From: Chloroflexota bacterium
GTDB taxonomy: Bacteria > Chloroflexota > UBA5177 > JANWHV01
Assembly: GCA_025924845.1 (NCBI GenBank)
Contig: JAICHN010000197.1
Coordinates: forward strand, 1-9,217
Direction of reading: 5' to 3'
DNA: 9,217 nt
Part shown: positions 1 through 5,715 of the stretch, piece by piece
How the letters are laid out: the number at the start of each line of letters is the position of its first letter
Position numbering within the stretch: the first letter of the stretch is position 1
Program-made: the position numbers and the translations under genes
Notes under the pieces: model-generated
The model's input: only the letters and a program-made list of their open reading frames with translations
Told to the model about the DNA's origin: nothing
The model's database searches: none

Positions 1-1549
1 CGCGCGCCTCCGCCTCCAGATGCTCCGGCTCCAGCTCACCTGCCTCCAGGGCGGGTGCTCCGGGAGCGGCCTTGCGCAGCGGAACGGCGGCCCCTTGCCG
101 CGTGTGGGTCAATTCGTGCGCCAGCAGGCCAATCCCCCCGGCGACACCTGGCTCGAACTTGCCGGGCGCGAAATAGATATCGCGTCCCATAGTAAATGCC
201 TGAGCCCCCAGAGCCTGCGCCGCACCGCCCGCTATGGCGCCGGTATGGACGCGCACGTCCGCGAAGCCGGCGCCGAGCGCCCTTTCCATCATGCGGCGCA
301 CCACCGGCGCCAGCGGTTGGCCGGCGCTGCCGGCAATCTGCCGCAACGCGGCGTGCCGGGGAGAGGATTGCGCGCGGGCCGCTGCCACGTCGGCCGAGCG
401 ATCGCGGGTTGAAATTGCCTCCGGCGACAACCTTAACCTTGCCGCCATGCCGTCGATGGAAGGCGCCACACCCAAATCCGACGCCGTCCGACGCCGGCTT
501 ACGGCAACCTGCCGATGCGCCGCGCCGAGCGCGCTCAGCGGCATCGCCAAGCCCAGGGCATTACCCGGCGTTCCTCCCGCAATTGGAGACACGGCCGAAG
601 CGGCCGCAGTACTGGGCGGTTTGCCGGCATGCAAGGGCAAGGCCGCGCCAAGCACCTCTCCCGCCTCGCGCGAGTATGATGCCGTCTCCGCCCAGTCCGC
701 CGGCGCCTGCCTTCGACTCGCATCAAGCTGGCGGTGCGCCGCGCCGAGAGCATGGAATGGCATCGCGGCGGCGAGCAGACTTCCCGGCCCGCCGGTCAGG
801 CTTCGCGGCAGCCGGGGCGCCGCATACTCCGGCGGCAAGGGGCCATCGGCCGAGGTAGCCGACCCCGTGTCCAGGCTGATCGCGCCAATCGTGGGCAACA
901 GCGTCGCCCGGCCCGCCGTTTTCCGGCTGCTTCGGCCGCTCCGGCCGGAGGTCAATCCAGGCATCTGGGTGGGCGGCGTCATCATGCCGGCGGCCGGACC
1001 GACCTCAAACGTACTGCCCATCGCCTGTGCAATGGCTCGTTGCACCGGGGCCAGGGTGGCGCTCATCGCGGCCGAGGCGGTCAAGCCGGGTACGGCCGCG
1101 TTGGCAAGCGGGAGGCCGGCGGTCATCGAAAGGTCAGCGGACGCCGAAGCGGCGTCCTGAACACCTGCCGTCTGGTGCATACGCTGCCTGAGCGAGGCGA
1201 GAAGGCTAAGCGACGAGAGCAGTTCACGATTCGCGGATAGGGTGCCGCCAACGGTTTCGATCCCCGACGTCTGGGTGGCGTAACGAGCGAGCAGATCCTC
1301 CCATATGTGCCGAGCCAGCGGCGTGATCGGCGACAGCAGCGGAACACCGTGCCGCGCTGGACTCCGGCCCAAAGCGAGCAGGGTAGGGGGCTGAATGGTA
1401 TGGCGACGCGCTAAGCGCTGGACGAACAAGGGATGACGGGAGGCCATCGCCGCCGCCTGTTCACGCCCCAGGCGCGAAAAACCGCGCTTGCCGCGCGGCG
1501 TCGAGGTCGGGCCGGATTTATCTGGGCCGGCGCCCCGCGATCTAGCCAC
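1..1549 (-). CDS. DUF4157 eCIS-associated protein with HELTH motif (3' end beyond window)
   Basis: The reading frame is open from about 1552 to the left edge, giving 516 visible residues with no stop. I number from GTG 1549, which overlaps the preceding tube stop by 8 bases. ATG 1447 is the alternative start and has only a weak AGG upstream; I prefer 1549 because codons 1448-1549 keep GC-rich third positions. Residues 411-485 form a DUF4157 domain: PLAPVVRRMMERALG, then DVRVHTG, AQALGAQAFTMG, DIYF and LLAHELTH. HELTH (104-118, residues 478-482) is the HExxH zinc-protease signature; its third ligand would lie off the edge. Before it come roughly 400 Ala/Pro/Gly/Arg-rich residues holding an internal duplication. 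DUF4157 proteins are widespread in eCIS loci and are regarded as candidate cargo or cargo-processing factors. Whether this one is a toxin, a protease or a structural accessory cannot be decided without its C-terminus. Confidence 0.85.
   Translation of the reverse strand, partial: MARSRGAGPDKSGPTSTPRGKRGFSRLGREQAAAMASRHPLFVQRLARRHTIQPPTLLALGRSPARHGVPLLSPITPLARHIWEDLLARYATQTSGIETVGGTLSANRELLSSLSLLASLRQRMHQTAGVQDAASASADLSMTAGLPLANAAVPGLTASAAMSATLAPVQRAIAQAMGSTFEVGPAAGMMTPPTQMPGLTSGRSGRSSRKTAGRATLLPTIGAISLDTGSATSADGPLPPEYAAPRLPRSLTGGPGSLLAAAMPFHALGAAHRQLDASRRQAPADWAETASYSREAGEVLGAALPLHAGKPPSTAAASAVSPIAGGTPGNALGLAMPLSALGAAHRQVAVSRRRTASDLGVAPSIDGMAARLRLSPEAISTRDRSADVAAARAQSSPRHAALRQIAGSAGQPLAPVVRRMMERALGAGFADVRVHTGAIAGGAAQALGAQAFTMGRDIYFAPGKFEPGVAGGIGLLAHELTHTRQGAAVPLRKAAPGAPALEAGELEPEHLEAEAR
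488..778 (-). repeat. Internal duplication in the DUF4157 protein
   Basis: Two 24-codon units lie in the same frame 219 bases apart, at 707-778 and 488-559. Both carry the core ALGAAHRQ followed by SRR, and 15 of 24 residues match by hand alignment. A 14-base stretch (735-748 and 516-529) is identical. A weaker third copy, VLGAALPLHAG, lies between them at about 614-655. This looks like an eroded tandem duplication in the low-complexity N-terminal region. Its function is unknown. Confidence 0.6.
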
Positions 1550-2012
1550 CGGTCACTCGTGTGAGCGCGCCGCAGGCAAATTCGAGGCTATCGATGGCTA
1601 TTGCGCTCTCTGATGCCTTGAACGAGGGGCCGGTCCATTTCACGGGCAGCGCGTCCGCCAAACTCCAACTGATTTTAGTTGGCGAGGTAGTGCCTGCCGT
1701 CTGTTCGTAGGCGTTGACGGTAATGGCTTTACGATTGATTGAGCCGTCGACCACCGCGCTGTACCAGGTCCACAGAGTATCGGCTGTGACCAAGCCTCGC
1801 TTGAGCGTAATGTTTCCCACTTTGGTGCGTACAGGCAATTTATGTGTGTAAGCGTTCAGGCCGCCTTCCGAGTATTCAAAGGTATCTGTGGTAAGGGACA
1901 GACCGGAGCACTCGCTGAAATAGGCAACCTCGATCCCCTGGACCTCGACTGAGAATTTTTGGGTAACAATATACTGCTTATAGGAAGCGTAACTGACGTC
2001 AGACGTCGGCAT
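1542..2012 (-). CDS. eCIS tail tube protein, second paralogue (gp19-like)
   Basis: This 156-residue protein belongs to the T4 gp19-like tail tube family and would form or initiate the inner tube. Residues near 18-35 (QKFSVEVQGIEVAYFSECSGL) are the first tube strands. KVGNITLKRGLVTADTLWTW at about 65-84 is the family hallmark, shared with the first tube gene as NxTLKRG and DITLKRG. The C-terminus ends LEFACGALTRVTGG, where homologues usually have HEGL-like residues. ATG 2012 is supported by AAGGAG at 2020-2025 with a 7-base gap. eCIS loci commonly encode several tube paralogues, one of which connects tube to baseplate in Afp/PVC. This one diverges clearly from the 148-residue paralogue, so it may be the initiator or adaptor ring; that role is inferred only from divergence and gene order. 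Confidence 0.9.
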   Translation of the reverse strand: MPTSDVSYASYKQYIVTQKFSVEVQGIEVAYFSECSGLSLTTDTFEYSEGGLNAYTHKLPVRTKVGNITLKRGLVTADTLWTWYSAVVDGSINRKAITVNAYEQTAGTTSPTKISWSLADALPVKWTGPSFKASESAIAIDSLEFACGALTRVTGG

Positions 2013-2039
2013 GCAAACTCTCCTTGTGACCCCAGAGCC

Positions 2040-2065
2040 GGTCGGTCGCGGTGTCGCGGCCGACC
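2040..2065 (-). other. Intergenic hairpin before second tube gene
   Basis: The 82-base gap between the DUF6760 stop and the second tube gene holds an imperfect inverted repeat. GGTCGG (2040-2045) pairs with CCGACC (2060-2065), and inside it CGCG (2047-2050) pairs with CGCG (2055-2058) around a 4-base loop, with one mismatched pair between the stems. No T-tract follows on the minus strand, so it is not a typical intrinsic terminator. An mRNA stability or processing element that sets tube dosage is possible. Confidence 0.45.
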
Positions 2066-2094
2066 AAACTATCCCGTGAGGGGAAGACGGCGCT

Positions 2095-2343
2095 TTAACG
2101 AATGTCCTTGAACGCGGCCTGGATGCGCTGTTCGTCCTCCAGGTTGCGTCGTCTATTGATCTGATCGATTTCCTCTACCCAGCGTCGGCGATCCTGATGA
2201 GACATCGCCAGGATCGCCTCGTCCGGCCAGTGGAAATGGTAGGCGATATACGCTACCTCCTCGTAGATGCGATCGAGGGGGTAGCGAGCTACCCCCCCAG
2301 CTCGGTAATATCCACCTCCACCTCGGTGGAGCAATTTGGACAT
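2095..2343 (-). CDS. DUF6760-type small eCIS protein, likely expressed by -1 frameshift
   Basis: This is an 82-codon frame from ATG 2343. The recognisable part is residues 21-72, YPLDRIYEEVAYIAYHFHW and then RRRWVEEIDQINRR, which matches small DUF6760 proteins found in eCIS loci; their function is unknown. Residues 1-17 (MSKLLHRGGGGYYRAGG) look unlike the family and are simply the chaperone gene's zinc-motif region read in another frame. The ATG sits 55 bases inside the upstream gene, with only AAGG four bases from it. The conserved domain begins right after GTA 2292-2290, immediately past a seven-G slippery run. Expression as the C-terminal extension of the upstream protein (about 65 residues added, fusion about 186) therefore seems more likely than independent initiation, which remains possible. 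The acidic/basic helical tail (about 48-80) could mediate protein contacts. Confidence 0.75.
   Translation of the reverse strand: MSKLLHRGGGGYYRAGGVARYPLDRIYEEVAYIAYHFHWPDEAILAMSHQDRRRWVEEIDQINRRRNLEDEQRIQAAFKDIR
2251..2298 (-). promoter_or_regulatory. Candidate -1 programmed ribosomal frameshift signal
   Basis: The heptamer G GGG GGG (2298-2292) is in zero-frame register: CTG GGG GGG TAG ends the upstream gene. A 5-base spacer (2291-2287) follows. CGCTACC (2286-2280) then pairs with GGTAGCG (2257-2251), C2279 and A2258 are mismatched, and CCTCG (2278-2274) pairs with CGAGG (2263-2259) around a 10-base loop. An SD-like GGAGGTGG (2319-2312) lies 13 bases upstream. Slipping back one base gives GGG GGG GTA GCT CGC TAC, which enters the DUF6760 frame. 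All elements of a bacterial -1 signal are present; frameshifting itself is inferred. Confidence 0.65.
2277..2296 (-). other. Alternative hairpin overlapping the G-run
   Basis: On the minus strand GGGGGTAG (2296-2289) pairs perfectly with CTACCCCC (2284-2277) around the loop CTCG. It shares bases with both the slippery run and the 5' arm of the larger downstream stem-loop, so the two folds are mutually exclusive. A ribosome on the slip site would melt this small hairpin and free the larger one. Confidence 0.5.
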
Positions 2344-2654
2344 ACCACCTTGATCGGTTCGCCGCCTTCCGAGTTAATCCGTCGATAGAACGCCTGCAAG
2401 TATGCCAGATCGGTGGAGAACATCCCTTCGATCACCGCCGTGGACACGGAGTTGAGCGTACCCAGCTTGGTGATCACCTCGCTGAGCAAGATGACCACCA
2501 AATAAGCCGGGTTCTGCTTGACCCGCGGGTCGCGCAGAGGCACGATCTCATCGCCCGCCGTGGCCAGCCGCATCGAGCCTTCCCGATGCAGATTGCCCTC
2601 GTAATCGACGAAACCCTTGGGCAGGGTAAACGGAAACTCGGTCTGCAGCTTCAT
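2289..2654 (-). CDS. Phage tail assembly chaperone-like protein (gp41-type) with C-terminal CxxC
   Basis: This 121-residue protein follows the tube gene, with its ATG overlapping the tube stop as ATGA. The N-terminus (FPFTLPKGFVDYEGNLHREG) and the helical middle (RVKQNPAYLVVILLSEVITKLG, then STDLAYLQAFYRRIN) resemble the P2 gpE / Mu gp41 class of tail assembly proteins found in eCIS loci. The end carries CPNC, half of a zinc ribbon, so metal binding would need dimerisation or another partner. In phages this class holds the tape measure protein while tube subunits assemble, and it is usually made in a short form and a -1 frameshifted long form. Here the last two sense codons are GGG GGG before TAG, on a likely slip site. 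Family assignment is moderate because the class is short and divergent. Confidence 0.82.
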   Translation of the reverse strand: MKLQTEFPFTLPKGFVDYEGNLHREGSMRLATAGDEIVPLRDPRVKQNPAYLVVILLSEVITKLGTLNSVSTAVIEGMFSTDLAYLQAFYRRINSEGGEPIKVVCPNCSTEVEVDITELGG

Positions 2655-3097
2655 ACGATCCGCTTCAGGCCCTCATGGCAAAGTGTCACTTCCTCGGTCA
2701 GCACTTCGTTGCCCTTGGCGGAAAGGCCGCTGCTCTTCCAACTGCTGAGCCAGCCGTTGACGAAATCGAACTGGATCACCGGGGTTGTCTGGTCGGCGGC
2801 AAGGCCGACAATGGACCCGTTCTTTCGCGCATCGGCGTGCTTGCCGTTGATCACCGACTCGCGAAGGTTCCACAGCGTCTTGTCGGAAGTGAAGCCGCGC
2901 TTGAGGGTAATATCGCCCCACTTCACGTTGCCGATCTGTTTGATAAAGATGTTCTTGCCGTTCTTATCGACCTGCTGATGGTCGATCACCTGATTGTTGT
3001 TGTCGAAGCCCGAAGCCTCGGTAAAGTCAATCGTATCCATGCCCTGGATCTTGAGCTGGAACGAGAATACGGCAATCGGATCGTTGCGGTCTGGCAT
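2651..3097 (-). CDS. eCIS tail tube protein, main paralogue (gp19-like)
   Basis: This 148-residue protein of the gp19-like / conserved phage tail region family should be the main inner-tube subunit that stacks as hexameric rings inside the sheath. The family features are FSFQLKIQGMDTIDFTEASGF near residues 11-31, GDITLKRGFTSDKTLW near 61-76, and the end LCHEGLKRIV, typical of the C-terminal strand. ATG 3097 is supported by GGGGAG four to five bases upstream. It starts 31 bases after the sheath stop, and its own stop overlaps the next start. Sheath followed at once by tube is the standard Afp/PVC order. It shares the TLKRG block with the downstream paralogue but little else. Confidence 0.93.
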   Translation of the reverse strand: MPDRNDPIAVFSFQLKIQGMDTIDFTEASGFDNNNQVIDHQQVDKNGKNIFIKQIGNVKWGDITLKRGFTSDKTLWNLRESVINGKHADARKNGSIVGLAADQTTPVIQFDFVNGWLSSWKSSGLSAKGNEVLTEEVTLCHEGLKRIV

Positions 3098-3128
3098 CGT
3101 TCTCCCCTGTTCTCGTCTCTAGTCTGGC

Positions 3129-4772
3129 CTACTCAGCGCCAGGTGCCCACTGGCTGATGCGGAAGATTACGAATTCGGCAGGCTTCGTGGGGGCGATGCC
3201 GATTTCCACGATTACCTGGCCGACATCAATGGTCTCCCGAGTGTTATTCTCGGAGTCGCACTTGACGTAGAATGCGTCCTTGGCCGTGGCCCCGAACAGC
3301 GCGCCCGTCATATACACCCGCGTCAGGAAAGCGGAGGAGTCGCGGCGAAGCTGCATCCACAGCGTCTGGTCGTTCGGCTCGAATACCGACCACTGCGTGC
3401 CGCCCGCGATGCTCTCCCGGACATAGTTGAACAGACGCCGGACGTTGAGATAGCGCCATTCCGGATCGCTGGAGAGGGTGCGCGCGCCCCAGATGCGGAT
3501 GCCGCGGCCGGGGAAGGCGCGAATGCAGTTGATGCCGACCGGATTGAGCAGCGTCTGCTCCATCTGGTTGGTCTGGTACTCAAGGCCAATGCAGCCCGCG
3601 ATGGTCTCGTTGGCCGGCGCCTTGTGTACGCCGCGTACCCCATCGGTACGCGCCCACACACCAGCTAGGTGGCCGCTGGGCGGCAGGTTGATGGTCTTCC
3701 CCGTAACAGGATCGTTCACCTGAATCCAGGGATAATAGAGCGCGGCGTACGACGAGTCGTAACGGGCCTCGTTGAGCCGCCAGTCCTTGATCTGCTGAGG
3801 CTTGAGGCCGGGCGGTGCGTCGATAATCGCCACCCGATCGCCGTTGCGTTCGCAGTGGTCGATCATCGCGGTCTGCACGGCGCGCAGGCCGTCGCCGTCG
3901 ATCAAGCCCTTCTGGAAGGCGCTCATCAGGTCGGGAGCGCAGATGATGGTCAACTCATCCACCGCGTCGAGTCCGCCCAGCCCAGTGCGATCGGCGGAAT
4001 CGCCGATGTAGTCATTGGGACTGATGCTGGCCAGCGCCACCACGGGCGGGGAGCTCTCCAGGTTGAACAGCCCGAGTTGCGGCGGCACCGCCAACCCGGC
4101 CTCCTCGGTGGTCTCAAGAATGGCCTTCACCAGCTTGGAGGCGGTCCTCCCGGAGTTCAGCACCGTCTCCACGAAGCGGGCATCGCCCCGCTTCAGGGTG
4201 ACGTTGTCGTGCTTCTCCTGCACGCTGCCGGCGCGTATGGTCAGGTTAAAGCGAGGCGTTCCGTCAGCCTCGGGAGCGGGAGCGGGAGCGGCGCCGTCGG
4301 TCTTTTCCTTGCCGTCCGGCTTCTTCTCCGCGGAGGCGGCCGGCGGCTCGGGGGTGGCATTGGCAATTTCCACCACCACGTTGTCGGGCGCTCCGGGGAG
4401 GGCGGTAAGGCGAAGGGAGCCCGTGCCGCTGCCGGAACGGGAGGGGAGTAGGCGCTGGGCCGGCTGCGCGGTCACCTGACCGGTGCCGGCGGCCCCGGCG
4501 CTGCCCTCGGAGCCGAGGCGTACGACGTAGCAGACGCCGCCGCCGTTGTTGAAGTAACCATACACGCTATGGGCCAGGTAGGCGCCTTCGATAAAGTCGC
4601 CAAAGGTTTGCCTGAACTGCGTCCAATTGGTAATCAGCGTGGCCTGGTTGAAGGGACCCCTTTCGGCGAACCCGATGAATCCGGCTACAGCCGTACCCAC
4701 CCCTTCAATCGGCTTACTGCCGCCGGCGACTTCCTCTACGTATACTCCAGGCGCGAGATAGCTTGTGGCCAT
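3129..4772 (-). CDS. eCIS contractile tail sheath protein
   Basis: This 547-residue sheath subunit forms the contractile outer layer that drives the tube outward. The N-terminus, YLAPGVYVEEVAGGSKPIEG, followed by VAGFIGFAERGP, is the classic start of contractile-tail sheaths. The conserved C-terminal domain holds GIRIWGARTLSSDPEWRYLN, NVRRLFNYVRESI, FEPND and the terminal VFRISQW, which covers the strand-exchange handshake region. Between them, residues 139-171 form an Ala/Pro/Lys/Asp-rich linker (PEPPAASAEKKPDGKEKTDG, then APAPAPE) absent from compact sheaths; it sits in the variable, probably surface-exposed part. An AAGAGGAAGGG purine tract lies 10 bases before ATG 4772. The 112-base gap upstream shows no clear promoter or terminator. 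Only one sheath gene is visible, whereas Afp and PVC carry several paralogues. Confidence 0.95.
   Translation of the reverse strand: MATSYLAPGVYVEEVAGGSKPIEGVGTAVAGFIGFAERGPFNQATLITNWTQFRQTFGDFIEGAYLAHSVYGYFNNGGGVCYVVRLGSEGSAGAAGTGQVTAQPAQRLLPSRSGSGTGSLRLTALPGAPDNVVVEIANATPEPPAASAEKKPDGKEKTDGAAPAPAPEADGTPRFNLTIRAGSVQEKHDNVTLKRGDARFVETVLNSGRTASKLVKAILETTEEAGLAVPPQLGLFNLESSPPVVALASISPNDYIGDSADRTGLGGLDAVDELTIICAPDLMSAFQKGLIDGDGLRAVQTAMIDHCERNGDRVAIIDAPPGLKPQQIKDWRLNEARYDSSYAALYYPWIQVNDPVTGKTINLPPSGHLAGVWARTDGVRGVHKAPANETIAGCIGLEYQTNQMEQTLLNPVGINCIRAFPGRGIRIWGARTLSSDPEWRYLNVRRLFNYVRESIAGGTQWSVFEPNDQTLWMQLRRDSSAFLTRVYMTGALFGATAKDAFYVKCDSENNTRETIDVGQVIVEIGIAPTKPAEFVIFRISQWAPGAE
4272..4289 (-). repeat. 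Short tandem repeat in the sheath linker
   Basis: Three direct copies of the hexamer GGGAGC (plus strand) encode the APAPAP stretch of the sheath linker. It is a likely site of slippage and length variation that would change linker length without breaking the frame. Confidence 0.8.
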
Positions 4773-4884
4773 CGAGAGTTTTCCCTTCCTCTTTTAGTGA
4801 GCTACAGGTCCGACCAGCTTCGTACCGCGCTCCCCTCCAGTCCCGCGGGCGAGCGTGCCCGGCGGCGCCATGCACTGCCCATCC

Positions 4885-5715
4885 TTACACCTCCAGATCG
4901 TAGGCCCGACTAGGGACTACCAACTCCCGTTCCACGGCCTTGCCGCCGTCCTCGGTCACGATTACCTGATGCGTCCCTTCCGGGACGCCAGAGGCGATGT
5001 ATCTTCCGTCGTCCGCGCTCCGTACGCTAATCCCGATCTGGGGGAACGAAACCATTGCCCCCGTCACCGGCGTACCGGCGCTCTTTCCCTTGCCTTTGGT
5101 ACGCACCACGCCGCCCACGGCGATTTGCCGGCTGACCCGCTCCTGCCGCACGGTCTCGATGTCGGTGATCGCGGTCAACACCAAAGGTGCTTCGTGCAAG
5201 ATGTTCAGATCCACCGGCAAGGTGACGCTATAGACCACGGCCGGCTTCAAGTCGTTATCGAGGGCATTCCAGAACTCGCCGGGATTGCGCAACACGCCCT
5301 CCGCCTGGGCCACCATGATGTTCACCGGCCAGTCCTCTTTCACGCTCCCCTGCAAGATATCCGCTCCCAGCTCCGACTCTCGCATCATGGCGGTCATTGC
5401 TCGCCAGAGCAGCGTGTGTTCGTCGGCCACCTCGCGCGCCCAGGTCGTGACAAAATAGGACAAATCCACATACACCGGCGGGCGCCGGCGCCCCGTTCGC
5501 CCTTCCTGTCCGTTCACGGTTCGATAATTGCGGGTGCGCAAGGTGACATTTTCGCGTATGTCGAACAAGTAGAGATTCACGGTAGGCTTGAGCACCTTAG
5601 CCGACCATTCCCGTTTGGGGCAATCGAAGCTGATCTCTACCTCATTGGGATCCAGCGGCACCCGCTTAACCAGCAACTGCTTCAATGTGGTATTGAAGTC
5701 GGTCAGCATGGTCAT
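4885..5715 (-). CDS. Pvc16-like (DUF4255) tail cap protein with added C-terminal beta domain
   Basis: In this 276-residue protein, residues 1 to about 190 match the DUF4255/Pvc16 N-terminal family: ...LKPTVNLYLFDIRENVTLR, then VYVDLSYFVTTWA, DEHTLLWRAMTAM and the strand-rich end YSVTLPVDL. In Afp/PVC particles the Afp16/Pvc16 protein caps the tube and sheath at the distal end and fixes their length. Residues about 198-276 (AVGGVVRTKGKGKSAGTPV, VSFPQIG, SADDGRYIASGVPEGTHQV) look like a carboxypeptidase-regulatory-type beta-sandwich, predicted to project from the cap. ATG 5715 overlaps the preceding stop as ATGA, and GGAGG lies 10 bases upstream; ATG 5709 is a less likely alternative. The gene precedes the sheath, as expected for a cap made early in the same transcript. 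The N-terminal assignment is firm; the fold of the extra domain is judged by motif only. Confidence 0.9.
   Translation of the reverse strand: MTMLTDFNTTLKQLLVKRVPLDPNEVEISFDCPKREWSAKVLKPTVNLYLFDIRENVTLRTRNYRTVNGQEGRTGRRRPPVYVDLSYFVTTWAREVADEHTLLWRAMTAMMRESELGADILQGSVKEDWPVNIMVAQAEGVLRNPGEFWNALDNDLKPAVVYSVTLPVDLNILHEAPLVLTAITDIETVRQERVSRQIAVGGVVRTKGKGKSAGTPVTGAMVSFPQIGISVRSADDGRYIASGVPEGTHQVIVTEDGGKAVERELVVPSRAYDLEV

Noticed and set aside
234..1160. A 308-codon open frame on the plus strand (and the overlapping one at 196-858)
   Set aside because: They lie antisense to the DUF4157 gene, whose minus frame encodes a clear DUF4157 domain. Their products are Arg/Ala/Pro-rich shadows with no family features.
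1123..1347. Small minus-strand frames at 1123-1347 and 535-753
   Set aside because: They overlap the DUF4157 gene in other frames and have no ribosome binding site or recognisable product.
3669..4451. A 260-codon plus-strand open frame
   Set aside because: It is antisense to the tail sheath gene, and its Gly/Arg-rich composition arises from the GC-rich complementary codons.
4773..4884. Terminator or promoter between the cap and sheath genes
   Set aside because: Only a 5-bp stem (CGGGC/GCCCG) without a T-tract is visible, and there is no good -35/-10 pair. I treat it as a plain intra-operon gap.
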